A DNA stretch of 64,000 nt from Mimachlamys varia (lineage: Eukaryota > Mollusca > Bivalvia > Pectinida > Pectinidae), in the NCBI GenBank assembly GCA_947623455.1, contig OX392541.1, positions 9,242,719-9,306,718 on the forward strand. The letters are read 5' to 3'. A model generated the notes under the pieces. It was not told the DNA's origin. It made no database searches and was given only the letters and a program-made list of their open reading frames with translations. Both the position numbers and the translations under genes were made by a program. Below are positions 1 to 11,219 of the stretch, in pieces; positions within the stretch are counted from its first letter, which is position 1, and the number at the start of each line of letters is the position of its first letter.

Positions 1-299
1 TCCAGAAATCTGCCGTCACATACAAAATGGAACAAATGAAGCCACCCAACATTTGTGTCGATTAGTTACTAAGTATTGCGACCCTCTGCAGGAAGTAAGA
101 ATTGCACTGCTGGCCTCGCCCCATGGCATGGTCGTAAAAGGCGACTTAATTTGGGATCTTATCTTTTCCGTTCTTTCTAAACAATTTTCTCCTCACAATG
201 TCTCCCATTGAATCTTGAATATATATTTTTCTCTAAAATACAATATTTCTCCTTCACAATGTCTCCCTTGACATAACCTTACTTTTGGTCTTAGTCGAG
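1..299. other. no gene seen; probable repeat debris
   Basis: GTAAGAATTGCACTGCTGGC and GTCGTAAAAGGCGACTTAAT look repeat-like, but no boundaries can be set. Confidence 0.3.
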
Positions 300-600
300 T
301 GTTCGTCCCTATGATGAAGTAAAATAAGAGAATACCGAAGCGTCAACATAATCATAATCCAAACTCAAAATCGATTAAACCAGGGGCAAAATTTGAACAA
401 AGGACAAGACTTGTATGGAGACCCTTGCAAAAGTGCAAGAGAATAAGACCAGGTGTTCCGGAAGAGTAAGCGTCTTCTGCTTCATCGACTACACCCGCCA
501 TGTAAATCATTTGTCACATCCAAGTAAACATCAAGTTCTCAAAATGAGAACCGAGTATCATTGTCAATCACAACAAGTAAACACACTAATGAGCATAATT
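300..600 (-). repeat. YIDD element 3' region fragment
   Basis: Reverse complement of 34860-35100, sharing AGAATACCGAAGCGTCAACA and AGTAAGCGTCTTCTGCTTC. The plus-strand open frame at 415-804 over it has no recognisable protein. Confidence 0.5.
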
Positions 601-818
601 AAAAAACGTCCATCTTCATATCACTTAAAGATGCAGAATATTTCAGAAGGCTATGGGTTCTGTCCCCAGGTCGAGACGTACCGGAGTCTTCAAACAGTGG
701 TATCTAATATTCCCTGCTTGACGTCCAGCATGAAGGGAGTGTTATCGGGTAGGGTGATCTGCTGGGGGCCTTCGGGAGAAGACTTTAGTGTGGTAGCTCT
801 TTAAATCGGCAAAATATC

Positions 819-1204
819 CAATCTGATTAAAATCATGTCTTGATCTCCGCGCCGTTACGTAAACTTCTCTCTGCTGCTTTAAGATCTGAAATAATCCCAT
901 AGAGGGTCATGTCCCGATGACCTTTCGAATTAGCCAATCAAATTGCTACTGGCAGAATCTTTACAGTGAAATTTTGAGGCGTCAAAGCTTGCATAAACAC
1001 ATTTTTCCGTTTAGTCATTTCGTCACCAAAAAGTTCATGCGAAATAATGTGACGAAATGGTTTGCTGCAAGACGACAGGTCGTTGGAAAAACATTTTAGT
1101 GTTAAGTAAAGAAGCGACAAAGGTCATCTGGACGTGACCTCTCATGGGATGTTGTCAGATCCTTGTAAAACAGAGTGAGAACAATCTGTATTTTAATCAG
1201 ATTG
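819..1204 (+). mobile_element. MITE family M, full-length copy, perfect 9-bp target duplication
   Basis: The terminal inverted repeats CAATCTGATTAAAAT / ATTTTAATCAGATTG enclose 386 bp. The flanks CAAAATATC (810-818 and 1205-1213) are a perfect 9-bp duplication. Internally it has a large palindrome (ATTTCGTCAC...GTGACGAAAT) and, near one end, a foldback around the GTAAAACAGAGTGAGAAC block. Non-coding. The 9-bp duplication suggests a Mutator-like transposase source (inference). Confidence 0.85.
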
Positions 1205-1256
1205 CAAAATATCCAAAATGTTGGAAGGAGGCTAACACGAACATATCGCAGTAAAA

Positions 1257-1296
1257 ACAACGGCGCGGAGATCAAAATATGATTTAAATAAGATTG
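1257..1296 (+). mobile_element. MITE family M, right-end fragment
   Basis: The segment GGCGCGGAGATCAAAATATG through AAGATTG matches the right terminus of the family seen at 7600-7639 and 62620-62660. No left end is present. Confidence 0.55.
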
Positions 1297-1299
1297 TCT

Positions 1300-2050
1300 G
1301 TGGTGACGTTTTAATCATTCAAACAAATGAAAAATAAACCAAACTGGTTAACAAAGAAAGATCAGAGAAATCAGACAATCGATATGCAATTCTCTCTCGG
1401 TGAATGTTCTATGCAGACAATATACAGTAATAAGAAACCTTACTGTTGACTACAAAGCAACACCGGTGAGAGTCTCGGGTTTTGCCTTTAATATGTTAGA
1501 CTCATTATACAAACATCTTCAAACAGAAATCGTGTTTTCCGTAATGAATAATTTGTGTTAACGTTGTTTCGTTTACAAGTCAACAAGTATTCACATGCTA
1601 ATATGCATGCTAAGAGAAGCTTTAGAGAGGAAGTTAATCATTTAAGTCTTTGATGATGCTTCCGTCGATGCAATTAATAAATAAAAAACACCTGTTCTCG
1701 GAAGTTTTTTAAATTCATTATAAAAATACTCGAAGCTGCGTTATAGAAATATAGAAACAATGATATTAATTATATGTACAACAATTATAAATAAATGTAT
1801 AACAATTTATTTTATAATATCTTTGTTTGAGAGGTCATATACCACGGTACGTACCGCAGTATTTGCCTAAATACCGCAGTATACTACTTCTGATGGTGTG
1901 GTACCCAGTTCTAGTTTCAGTGTCATTCGGGATTATTGAAGTCATAAACAATTGATATCCTTGCTTCATGTAAATGAGTTATACTTACGAAAAAGTATGG
2001 CTATTAATTCACATATTATATATAATTTTTATATACTAATTTATTCTTAT
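1300..2050. other. AT-rich stretch, nothing assigned
   Basis: Only short motifs: TACCGCAGTA twice (1852-1884). No ORF, RNA gene or inverted termini. Confidence 0.4.
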
Positions 2051-2054
2051 AGTT

Positions 2055-2390
2055 TAACTGGGTAGAGAAATGTCTATTCCTTTACTTGAAGGTGGGACAG
2101 AGATATCTGTACCCTCGTAGGAGACTCCAGGCAGTCTAACCCTCGGGTTAGATGGTCTTGAATCTTCTCCAAGGGTAGAGGCTGCTCTGTCCTTCACTAA
2201 AGCCATGGGAATATCCTGCTTTTCTCTCATATCTCGCCATGTTGGATAGAAGTTGCCCATTTAAGAAAGCTATGTAAGAAACATCTATCTTACATAGCAT
2301 TTCACGCGACGTGACGTCACAATGCCTCAACAATGACGTGACGTCACGAATACGGTAAACTCTGATGCCGGAAAGAGAAAACGACGGCGT
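2055..2390. repeat. relative of the 57.2-kb CRE-palindrome MITE
   Basis: One end CTGGGTAGAGAAATGTC corresponds to CAGGGTAAGAGAAATA. Shared GACAGAGATATC (2098) and TGACGTCA twice in GACGTGACGTCAC (2311-2347). The other terminus was not found. Confidence 0.4.
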
Positions 2391-2619
2391 GATAAAATTA
2401 AAACCTTTCACAAAATTTTAACCATAAACATCAGGAAGAGGAGATAAATTTTTCTGCGCAAACAATGTTTGCAAATATAGGGTATGCTTAAACTCGCTGT
2501 CTAATTCGTTTTCGTCTAAAAAGCTCAAGGAAAAAGTTGAAATTTCAAATGGTAGCCTGTTAAAACATATTTTCGTGGTTGTTGAGCTTATTCGGGAAAT
2601 TGATATGAGAGAAACTTTC

Positions 2620-2690
2620 GGGATCACAAAATGTGGTAAAACCCTCGGCAGGCCTCGGGTTTCACCACAATTTGTGACCCCTCGGGTGGA
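2620..2690. repeat. hairpin-forming inverted repeat
   Basis: CACAAAATGTGGTAAAACCC (2625 on) faces GGGTTTCACCACAATTTGTG with a central CTCGGCAGGCCTCG. Stem of about 23 bp. Confidence 0.55.
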
Positions 2691-2699
2691 ATATCCCTA

Positions 2700-3970
2700 T
2701 CCTACATACACGCATATGAAAGAGTCATATAATCTTAATGGATGTATTCTTCCGAGAAGTCAAAATTTTCCTGTATTCAACTTTTTTCTATTAAACATTT
2801 GATGAGATCATGGCATAGCAGAAAATGCAAAGATGAAGATATGACAGCGTGTTAATTTTTGTGCTTTGATCGGTCAAAGATAACAATATGACATAATAAG
2901 TGATTTTAAGTGAATTTTGCAGTTTTGACCAATTACAGGATATCTTCTGAACTTGTTATCCAAAATGTTTGCAGAAATGACAAAAAATAAGATTTTCTTT
3001 TACGTTATGGAATTAAAATTTCTGTAACTTCATATTTTAACTCAGGAAAACGATTTTAGTTACCCCTACCCCTTATTTTTGAATGAGAAAATCCTCATTT
3101 TTCACCATTTTTGCAGATTTTACGCTAAATAACAAAAGTTCTGCAATTAAACTATTCTGATTTAATATTTAAAATATGAAAAGAAATTGGGGTTCTCTGT
3201 CTAAAATCAACATAAAAAATGGGGGTTAGCGTGCTTCATTTTTTGTCCTGTTAATATTTGTGATATTTTTCACAATTTCGGGTTCAAAAGTAAAAAGTGC
3301 TCCAGCTACATTAAAATATGAAACAAATACGGAAAGTATATAATTTTCCACTTTGTTGCATAATATATCTATAACTGTAAACATTATAAAGTTGTACAGC
3401 CAAACTTAGCTTGCTATGACTAAAAATGATGAAACACTGATGTTTTTAAGAGATCAATTCAGCATCAAAAGGTGAAATTTCGGTCTTTCATGAAGTGCAA
3501 AATATACACGGAAATTGACATTTTCAAAATGGACGCCGAAGTAGTATATGTTTTTTAATTAATGTAAAAAAGGTTCTACAAGCAACGGACAACTATATTT
3601 TTGACACAATTTTCAGATACGCTATCGAAATTGATAAAAAATTCTTTAATATAATGTAAAATGTTTAAAAGAGATTAAAACGAGACTTGAACATGACTGA
3701 AACCTTAAAAGAATACGTCTTTAAGTTCATAGCAGGAAATTAACTCTGGCTTTGCCACGTTGATGTATCTGGAAACAAATCACTATGCACTGACACGCGT
3801 GTATTTCACTCACCAAAGCCACCTGTTGGATTTGACATTACATGCATATGTAGGAAGGGGACATGGATGTGTAGGAGTGGAAATTGAAAGGCCGTAAATG
3901 ACCACTGTGTGCTAATTGCGTAAACTTATATGTCCACGGATATCAATCAATACTTTATTAACAAGAATGA
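2700..3970. other. AT-rich stretch, nothing assigned
   Basis: No coding frame above background, no repeats recognised. Confidence 0.4.
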
Positions 3971-3977
3971 CATTTCC

Positions 3978-4270
3978 TAATATGATTGTAATGCAGATCC
4001 TTGTTTTCACTCCGTTATACAATATAATCCGACAACATCCGATTAGAGGTCATGTTCTGTCGCCATTTTTCTTCACACTTTTTGAATTTTCTAATTGTTG
4101 CTGTCATCTGCAGCAAGTCATTTCGTTATAGCACTGTACATTACCTTGATGTGACGAAATGACTAAAAGCACAAAGGATTGTGAACGCCATTTCACCCCA
4201 AGACATTCTCTTCGGCGATTGCAATGTTACAAGACGGAGTAGAAATCAAGAGATGATTTTAATCAGATTG
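3978..4270 (+). mobile_element. MITE family M, diverged 293-bp copy
   Basis: Worn left terminus (ATGATTGTAATGCAGATCC), intact right terminus ATTTTAATCAGATTG, and the internal ATTTCGTTA/TGACGAAATGAC palindrome. The flanks GACATTTCC and GATATTTCC are an 8/9 target duplication. Confidence 0.65.
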
Positions 4271-4274
4271 GATA

Positions 4275-6040
4275 TTTCCATTCATCGATAATTCACTGTT
4301 GATGACAAAGCTATATCTTCCAGTCAAGAAAATATATTTCTGAATTTCAGTATCATCTACTGAATATTTTTAACCATCACTACAAAAAATTACATTTAAT
4401 ATAAAACGTTGCATGTTTATCTATTTCAAAAAGTTTTTAAAATGTCAAGAAATCACAGAAGTACTTTGATAGGTCTATAAATCGCAAAACTGGGCATCTT
4501 GAGGCATCAAAGTAGAAAAAAATATCAAATTGATTTGTAGTTTGCTGAGGTAATCGTAATCTCATACGCTCAGAATTAATCAACGAAAAACAATTGGCAG
4601 TGTTACGGGAATTGTTCTACATTTGGTATAGTAATATAGGGAAGCTCAATTGGTTGATAAATGATGTTACACAATATGTTTTCCTTTAGTTGAACGTTCG
4701 CCCATGGGGACTTACACGAACAGTCAGAAACCCCCAAAATATACACTCAAAACAACCTGGCACAACACACACACGACGGCTCTCCATAAATGACCCTTGC
4801 TGTCAATAGGAAGTAAGATTCGATTTGATTTTTTACGTCCTATTAAGGTCATCTAGATAGGCAAATTATGTTGAATTTTAAAACAGCAAAAAACAAGTAT
4901 GGCATCAATATAGTCATGTAATATACCAAAATGCTTCTGATCACATGAACTTTCCTGATGTATTTAATAATTAGTTGTGTATGGAAAGATATTCTTGAAT
5001 AAAGTGACAAGATGCATCATGCAATATATGAAACCAGAAAAACAACATTGTCGTTGTACTCTCACGTGGCTTTAGCACATCATAGGGACAATTGTTTGGC
5101 TCTTTCAAAGGCTAAACATCGATTCCGTTTTAACCTTTAAATTGCAAATGGCGATGCGAATAACATCACACAATAAAAGCATATAGAAAGATATTTTAAC
5201 CATAAATGCTCTTATTAATAGACAATAAAGCATTCTGAAAATGAAAATAAGCCTGATTTTTGGAAAAGTCGTTTAACTGCTGAGTATGAGGTAAAAATGC
5301 AGATTTCATAAAAAACAATCCCTCAAACTTCATAGTTAAAGCAGGTCTTCTCACTATGGTTAGTAGTCTTAATAGTATCCAATAGGAACTTTAGCAATAA
5401 CTGAAATAACTCTACAGTATGTATGCATATTTGAGTACTAAAACTTGTTATAATCGCCACTTGCAATTCATCTCATCCATCAAAGTAGAAAGCCTGTATT
5501 ATAGAGAATAAGTTTGAGATTTCAAGTGTATTTTGTTTTGCTGATCAAGAGCTAGCCGAAATGGCGCACTTTAGTTCCTTTATTTGTTTGTAAGTCAGAG
5601 TAGGAACTATTGAAACGGATTCAGTTCACGATGTTAGATAATAATTTTTAGTTGAATCCAGTGCAATGTTAGTGTTCGGTGCAAGCGGGTCATGGTGCAT
5701 GACAAACAGGACGTATTTATCTGTTATACAAAAACATAATAAGATCTACATAATCGTGTTAATATATCGGATCCCATTGGAAGACTTTTACCAATGATAT
5801 ACACGTATCGTATATCTACAACAGCCATTAGAGGTAACACGATATTCATTAACGGAATATTAGAAAATGTCACGTACTATATCGTATAAACATAAGCATC
5901 CAACATTATTGTTAAGGTGTCGTATTTCATTGATTTTCTCCCTATTGATGTTGTTGCCGTGTGGAAAAATTACTACTAATACTATCACTACTCTTTCTAT
6001 ACAATATAGCTATTTTGATTGTCCGTGGTTCTCTGTACAA
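4275..6040. other. AT-rich stretch, nothing assigned
   Basis: Upstream of the candidate MGCS exon. A promoter could lie here but no TATA or other core element stands out. Confidence 0.35.
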
Positions 6041-6046
6041 GAGGAA

Positions 6047-6164
6047 ATGGGGTGCTCGCCTTCACGTCCGCACGAGAAATCAAAGCCAAGAAAAGGTCAC
6101 AGGGATCAGAAAGACATAACCTACTTCAGCTTGAGGGGTCAACCGGACGGCGAAGAGAAGCTCG
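6047..6164 (+). CDS. candidate first coding exon with MGCS acylation signal
   Basis: An ATG at 6047 opens 39 codons starting MGCSPSRPHEKSKPRKGH, a good N-myristoylation signal (Gly2) followed by a palmitoylatable Cys3 and a basic patch; membrane anchoring at the inner leaflet would be expected. The exon ends at the donor CTCG|GTAGGT (6164/6165) in phase 1. The longer frame from 5867 is less likely because its first 60 residues are low-complexity and hydrophobic. A candidate terminal exon at 10399-10544 continues in the required phase. No family is recognised. Confidence 0.4.
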
Positions 6165-6944
6165 GTAGGTATTGTATATGTTCATTTGTCTCCCATATTT
6201 GGGACGCCCTTGGTTTGTACATGTATTGTGACAGACACGTTTGCAGCTGATGACGAGGATGAAATTTGTTTTAAAATTATTGGACAGTTCGTTATATCAC
6301 GCCAACTGAATGATGTTTTTAATGTTTTCATTTGAATATGCCCGTCAAAATTGTCACGACGTATTATGATATGGCTTTGGCTGTCTGTTTGTCGTAAACT
6401 TGTATTTGTCCGGAGATCTTCTACAATTTTCTACCGCTCTTTTTTCGAACCTGATTAGTTAAATCATTATGACATCAAGTCGTGTTTTCCGGAACGGCAT
6501 TTGATTTGACAAAATTTACTAGTGTAATGACCATTTGAGAATTTGAATCTGAAGCACTTAGGGGTATTATGTAGAAAACGCCAAATTTTGTTATTATTTC
6601 ATCAATTGCTTTCGTATTTATTATGATACTTCAAAATGCAATAACGGGAAACATATTACGAGTTTTGTGGTGTTTGCTTTAAGTTTTCAACATGCATAGT
6701 TGCAAAATATGAGCATTGCGTAGGAAATGCGAAACTATTGTTTGTCCAGAGATCTACAACTTACAACAGATATCTTTCAAAGTTTGTAAGATTAATCATG
6801 ATGACATAACTTGTTTTTCTGAACTGCAGTTTGATTGGACAATATTTTCTAGAGTTATGGTCCTTCGGGGCAATATTTAGAAATGTGTTTAGTTTTGCTT
6901 GTTTTTGTTTGCACAACTAGACAACCTACGATTTAGAATTTTAT

Positions 6945-8040
6945 TATGTCTCCCCTTCGTATGAAGGAAGACATATTGTATTAGTACCGCTTCTGGTTCT
7001 TCTAATAATTCTTGTCCGGGCCATAACTTTTAAACCGTTGAAGATGTCTTGACGAAACTTGCAATATACATGCATCATCTAAAGCAAATGTGTAGTGCAC
7101 TGTCATTATGTCACTGTGACCTTGACCTCAAGGGAAAGGGGTCAAATAAGTGTGATTGTTTCAATAATTCTTGTTCGGGCGATAACTTTGAAACCGTTAA
7201 AGATATATCGATAAAACGTTTAGTATACCTGCATCACCCATAGACGATATGCAATGCACTGTCAATCAATCTGATTAAAATACAGATCCTTGTTCTAACT
7301 CTGTTTTACAAGGATCTTACAACATCACATAAGAGGTCACGTTCAGATGACCTTTGTCGCCTCTTTACTTAACACTAAAATAATTTTCCAATGACCTGTC
7401 ATCTTGCATCAAGCCATTTCGTCATATTCTTCCACATGAATGTTTTGGTGACGAAATGACTAAACGGACAAATGCGGTAATGCAATATTTGAAAAATTCA
7501 CGGTCAAGATTCAGACAGTAGTAATTTGTTTGGCTAATGCTGGGACATGAGCCCCTATGGGATTTGCTCAGATCTTAAAAGCAGCAGACAGAAGTTTACG
7601 GAACGGCGCGGAGATCAAGATATGATTTTAATCAGATTGACTGTCAAAAGGCCAGTGTGACTTTTTTCAAACACCCAAAGGTGTACGCCAAGGTGACGCT
7701 CTCTCACCTCACTGTCTAATTATATACATGTAATAATAATTGACCAAACGTCAAAGTAATAGAGGTCCATCTTCGATGCGATTAGCTTGTCCGTCCATCT
7801 GTTTGTCTGTCTTTTCTTCTGTTCGTCCGACTGTCCATTTTCTGCTTATTGATATTTTTATATGAAAGAAAGTTGGTCAAAATTAAAAAAAAGATCGAGA
7901 TATATGGTTTTGTTCACTAAAATAAGTCTCCAGTTTCACTTGATTTGCACTGAACTTTGACATTGCCTACATTTAATCTCGGTACACTATATGGATAGAC
8001 GGGCGTGTCTTGCCTCCGCATGCAATTGACTTGTTAGATA
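6945..8040 (+). mobile_element. Helitron-like element with roughly 149-bp repeats and a nested MITE
   Basis: Starts with the hairpin GTCTCCCCTTCGTATGAAGG. Units at 7014 and 7163 share AATAATTCTTGT..GGGC.ATAAC. The MITE at 7267-7639 interrupts the second-unit tail. The remainder, to about 8040, has CCGTCCATCTGTTTGTCTGTC and GCCTCCGCATGCAATTGAC. The right boundary is approximate. Confidence 0.5.
7267..7639 (+). mobile_element. MITE family M, full-length copy nested in a Helitron-like element
   Basis: Clean termini CAATCTGATTAAAAT and ATTTTAATCAGATTG. Flanks ACTGTCAAT/ACTGTCAAA (8/9). It contains the GATCCTTGT...ACAAGGATC foldback and the central TTTCGTCA/TGACGAAA palindrome. It splits a 149-bp-repeat element. 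Confidence 0.8.
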
Positions 8041-8394
8041 GTACCGTCTGTAATAGTTATCGCTCTTGCGTGAACCCGCGAAGCATGTTCACGAAGTGAC
8101 CTTCAAAGGTTACAAGTACGCGCCAAAAAATTATGAAAATCGTTTTCAATACAAAAGCACATTGTCTATAATAATCCTATTTTAACAGTATCTACGTTAT
8201 GACGCCAATTTCTTGGCCCTTTTCTTATTACGAGGAGCAAAGTCAGCGCAAACAGATATAACGAATTATAAAGGAATGTACGTCATCTGTCGGTATGCAT
8301 CGTTGTTTTGAAATCTACTGTAGACTAGGTTACACGAAGCGTATGTAGGATATATAGTTATGTATATGTAGTCAGTCGGACGAGGTATAGTGAT

Positions 8395-8486
8395 CATGAT
8401 AGTGTCGTTGCTGGGGCTTGAACTAGCAATCATTGGCTTTCCAGTCCAATGCTCCGTCACTGAGCTAAATGGGAATTCCCTACAAC
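8395..8486 (-). repeat. tRNA-derived SINE head
   Basis: On the minus strand, ATTTAGCTCAGTGACGGAGC is an A box and GCTAGTTCAAGCCCC a B box, about 40 bases apart, in the pattern of tRNA-derived SINEs. No full cloverleaf, so a retroposed head rather than a tRNA gene. Confidence 0.5.
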
Positions 8487-8515
8487 CAATCTGATTAAAA
8501 TCCAGATCCTTGTTC
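8487..8515 (+). mobile_element. MITE family M, left-end fragment
   Basis: CAATCTGATTAAAATCCAGA followed by TCCTTGTTC, then unrelated hammerhead-repeat sequence. Only the terminus remains. Confidence 0.5.
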
Positions 8516-8528
8516 ATTGAATTAAACT

Positions 8529-8550
8529 GCACCATACAGCCGTTTCGTCC
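8529..8550 (-). ncRNA. hammerhead-repeat fragment, 3' half only
   Basis: On the minus strand GGACGAAACGGCTGTATGGT followed by GC and AGTTTAATT equals the 3' half of the 21489 copy. The 5' half is absent, and a MITE end adjoins it. Confidence 0.45.
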
Positions 8551-8867
8551 AAAACTCATTTAGCTTTAATACTATTTGTTTCAGGTATCGAGTCCTAATT
8601 TCTCATCAATTGGTTCAAGCCTATTTACATTGACCGCCTCGTTTCTGGACAGTCTCTACTTACAATGTACTAAGCTTAGTTTATCATGTTTATTAAGGTA
8701 GTCAAAGTATAATGACTTCAAAAAATATCGGCCAATATGTGAAGTTCGGTTTCAGTCCTTGGATATATACTTTCCGTGAATTATGAATTTCATAGGCGTT
8801 GTCGTGTTAGGTTTTTCTCTCTCATTTTTACGGTTTTTAAATGGCATATAATAAGGATATCAAGTTG

Positions 8868-8945
8868 GCGCAGTGGCATTTCTGACTAGGCGATTTGGTG
8901 TCGTAGACCGTGAGCTCTAGACTCGGTCAAGGTACTAGTCAACAA
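8868..8945 (+). repeat. degenerate tRNA-derived SINE head
   Basis: TTGGCGCAGTGG (A box) and GTGAGCTCTAGACTCGG (worn B box) are spaced as in tRNA-derived SINEs. Confidence 0.35.
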
Positions 8946-9054
8946 ATAGCTTCTTCCGTCATTCGTGTTTCTGTGTTATTTATTTCAGTATTGAACACAA
9001 CGTATTTTTGATCCGAAGATTAAAATGTGCCATAATTGTACCGTGTGTGACTAA

Positions 9055-9285
9055 ATCATACACTGCCCCTACGGTATGATGGACAATAACAAAATCATAC
9101 GCTGCCCTATTGTATGATGGAGAATCACTAAATCATAAACTGCCCCTATGGTATGATAGAGAATCACAAAATCATACACTGCCCCTATTGTATGTGGGAG
9201 AATCACTAAATCATACACTGCCCCTATGGTATGATAGAGAATCACAAAATTATACACTGCCCCTATGGTATGAAGGAGAATCATG
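9055..9285. repeat. 39-bp minisatellite, about six units
   Basis: Units CATACACTGCCCCTATGGTATG plus GAGAATCACAAAAT repeat every 38-39 bp. Each unit contains the inverted pair CATAC...GTATG. Because 39 is divisible by three, the minus strand reads as a 13-residue repeat peptide (frame 9069-9341), which is not evidence of a gene. Confidence 0.75.
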
Positions 9286-9289
9286 ATTC

Positions 9290-10070
9290 TTGTACTCCCG
9301 AGAATCCCCTTCGTTGCGTTGAAACAGTAGAACGGATTCATTTTATCCTGATGTTGGTAAATGTTCGCCCCTAGCTACTTTCGCTCTTAACCGACATAAA
9401 AAAATAATCGCTCCGTGTTTAATACGCCCTTCACAACCATGGTTATGTTATCGTTCATTCGAAACTCTTGATACACTTGCACTCCGAACACTCTTAAAAT
9501 TTTTATTACATCTACATGACTAAGTTGAGACAAGGATGTTTTAAAACAGGAATGAACTGTAAACGTAATGCAGACTCGATTATTTTAATTAATCAATATT
9601 CTACGATTCACATCAGCATTCTGATTGTATATCTGAATACGCAGGTATAATTTTGATAAATAGATGTAATACTTTTATCTAAAGTTGGTAGATTACTAAG
9701 TTATAAAATGTTGTAAATATATAACTTGGCGTTGCTTCTGACTAAAACGTAACATTATGTCTTGCTTATGACGTCACTGACACTGCCATGTTATTTTCGC
9801 CCTCAATTTAAAGGGCAAAACCTTGCCGGTATACCGTAGTACATTGTACCACAATACCACTACCTAGTTTGTCTCATAGCCGTTCAAAACATGTTATCAA
9901 TGTGTATAGCCATGTTTGCAACTAGCCAACATCATTCTCAATTTCCCTGGGAACAAATATATTCTTCACCGGCGTAAGCTGGTTAGTCCGCCGGCGTAAC
10001 TTTCAGCCGAATCGATTGATGTGCCCGCGTAACCGTACGCCGGCGGCTGCACAGTGGGAATGAATCCAGC
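9290..10070. other. nothing assigned; short GC-rich inverted motifs
   Basis: CCGGCGTAA occurs twice and CGCCGGCGG once within 9969-10046, a local GC-rich island. The rest is AT-rich and featureless. Confidence 0.35.
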
Positions 10071-10075
10071 AGAAC

Positions 10076-10143
10076 TATTCTGATTTAAATGCAGATTCAT
10101 ATGTAACGGAATAAAAATAAGGATCAGCATTTAAATCAGACTG
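10076..10143. repeat. 68-bp foldback related to MITE family M
   Basis: The arms around TCTGATTTAAATGCAGAT and its near complement ending TTTAAATCAGACTG face each other across about 25 bases. The ends resemble family M with one extra T. It could be a very short deletion derivative. Confidence 0.4.
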
Positions 10144-10174
10144 CAGCTGTCGTACTAAAGATACAAAACATTAC

Positions 10175-10262
10175 AGTGATTAGACGCGAACTGGCAACGC
10201 TTTTAGTCACGATCTCGGCGTTCTATCACTAGATTACCGTGTCCCCAAGTGACAAGGAGCTA
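10175..10262 (-). repeat. tRNA-derived SINE head
   Basis: On the minus strand, GGGACACGGTAATCTAGTGA then GATAGAACGCC (A box) and TTGCCAGTTCGCGTC (B box). Confidence 0.45.
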
Positions 10263-10398
10263 CCAACTAAACTTTGAAGTTCTAGTTGTATTACGGTGTT
10301 AGGATTGTTTTTTTTCTACATTCTATCATTACATTTAATGAACTAGTACAGAAGTGTTTTACATTTTAATTCAACGAATAAATCTTTTTGTTACACAG

Positions 10399-10544
10399 GA
10401 AATAAACATAACAGGGACAACGCAACCGCTACCCTGTACTACCCGTCAGCAGATATGCCGACTGAAACCACATCGATGGGATCTTCATCTGCTGATCTTC
10501 AGGAAAACAGCATTAAAGAGGACCAGAAAAAAGAAGCTGGCTGA
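10399..10544 (+). CDS. candidate terminal coding exon, phase-compatible with 6047-6164
   Basis: Follows a pyrimidine-rich tract and acceptor TTACACAG (AG at 10397-10398). Entering with one base from the previous exon, it reads about 47 hydrophilic residues (NRDNATATLYYPSADMPTE, then a Ser-rich and acidic tail ending KKEAG) and stops at TGA 10542-10544. The polar composition looks like a cytoplasmic tail and differs from the surrounding AT-rich noise. It would make an approximately 87-residue protein with 6047-6164 if no other exon intervenes. Unrecognised. Confidence 0.35.
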
Positions 10545-10821
10545 ATTGATCGTTTGAAAAAAAAATTGATCGTTTGAAAAAGCTTCATTGTGATCGAAAA
10601 TGCTATCATCTCTTGTTCTGAAGCAGAACTGTCGATGATGCCATGTGATGTGTATAATGCAATTCAAACGTTCGAAAGTAATACCGTATTGTGCTCTTAA
10701 TTTTGAAGCCACAGGCAGATTTTAGATTCAATCACAACGACTTTCTTTAATTCTTTTAACAAACAAGTATATTATGAGACAGTATTCTCGTGAAGTACTG
10801 AAAATCAAACAAACCTTATAT

Positions 10822-11211
10822 AAATCTGATTAAAATACAGATTCTTGTTCTCACTCCCTATTACAAGGATCTGACAACATCCCATAAGAGGTCACGTTCA
10901 GATGACCTTTGTCGCCTCTTTACAAAACACTAACATAATTTTCCGATGACCTGTCATCTTGCAGCAAGCCATTTCGTCACACTATTCCACATGTATTTTT
11001 TGGTGACGAAATGACTTAACAGACACATGCGATTATGCAAGCTTTGTCGCCTCAAAATTTCACGGTCAAGATTCTGACAGTAGTAATTTGATTGGCTTAA
11101 TGCAAAAGGTCATCGGGACATGACCCCATATGGGATTTTCTTAGATCTTAACGCAGGTGAGAGAACTTTACGGAACGGCGCGGAGTTCAAGATATGATTT
11201 TAATCAGATTG
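10822..11211 (+). mobile_element. MITE family M, full-length 390-bp copy
   Basis: Termini AAATCTGATTAAAAT and ATTTTAATCAGATTG. The flanks ACCTTATAT/ACCATATAT are an 8/9 target duplication. The internal foldback and central palindrome are retained. Confidence 0.8.
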
Positions 11212-11219
11212 ACCATATA

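Noticed and set aside
9055..9285. CRISPR-like spacing of repeats
   Set aside because: Units are contiguous and similar throughout, with no unique spacers, and the DNA is eukaryotic.
9069..9341. 90-codon minus-strand frame with a 13-residue repeat
   Set aside because: Explained by the 39-bp minisatellite, which stays open because 39 is divisible by three.
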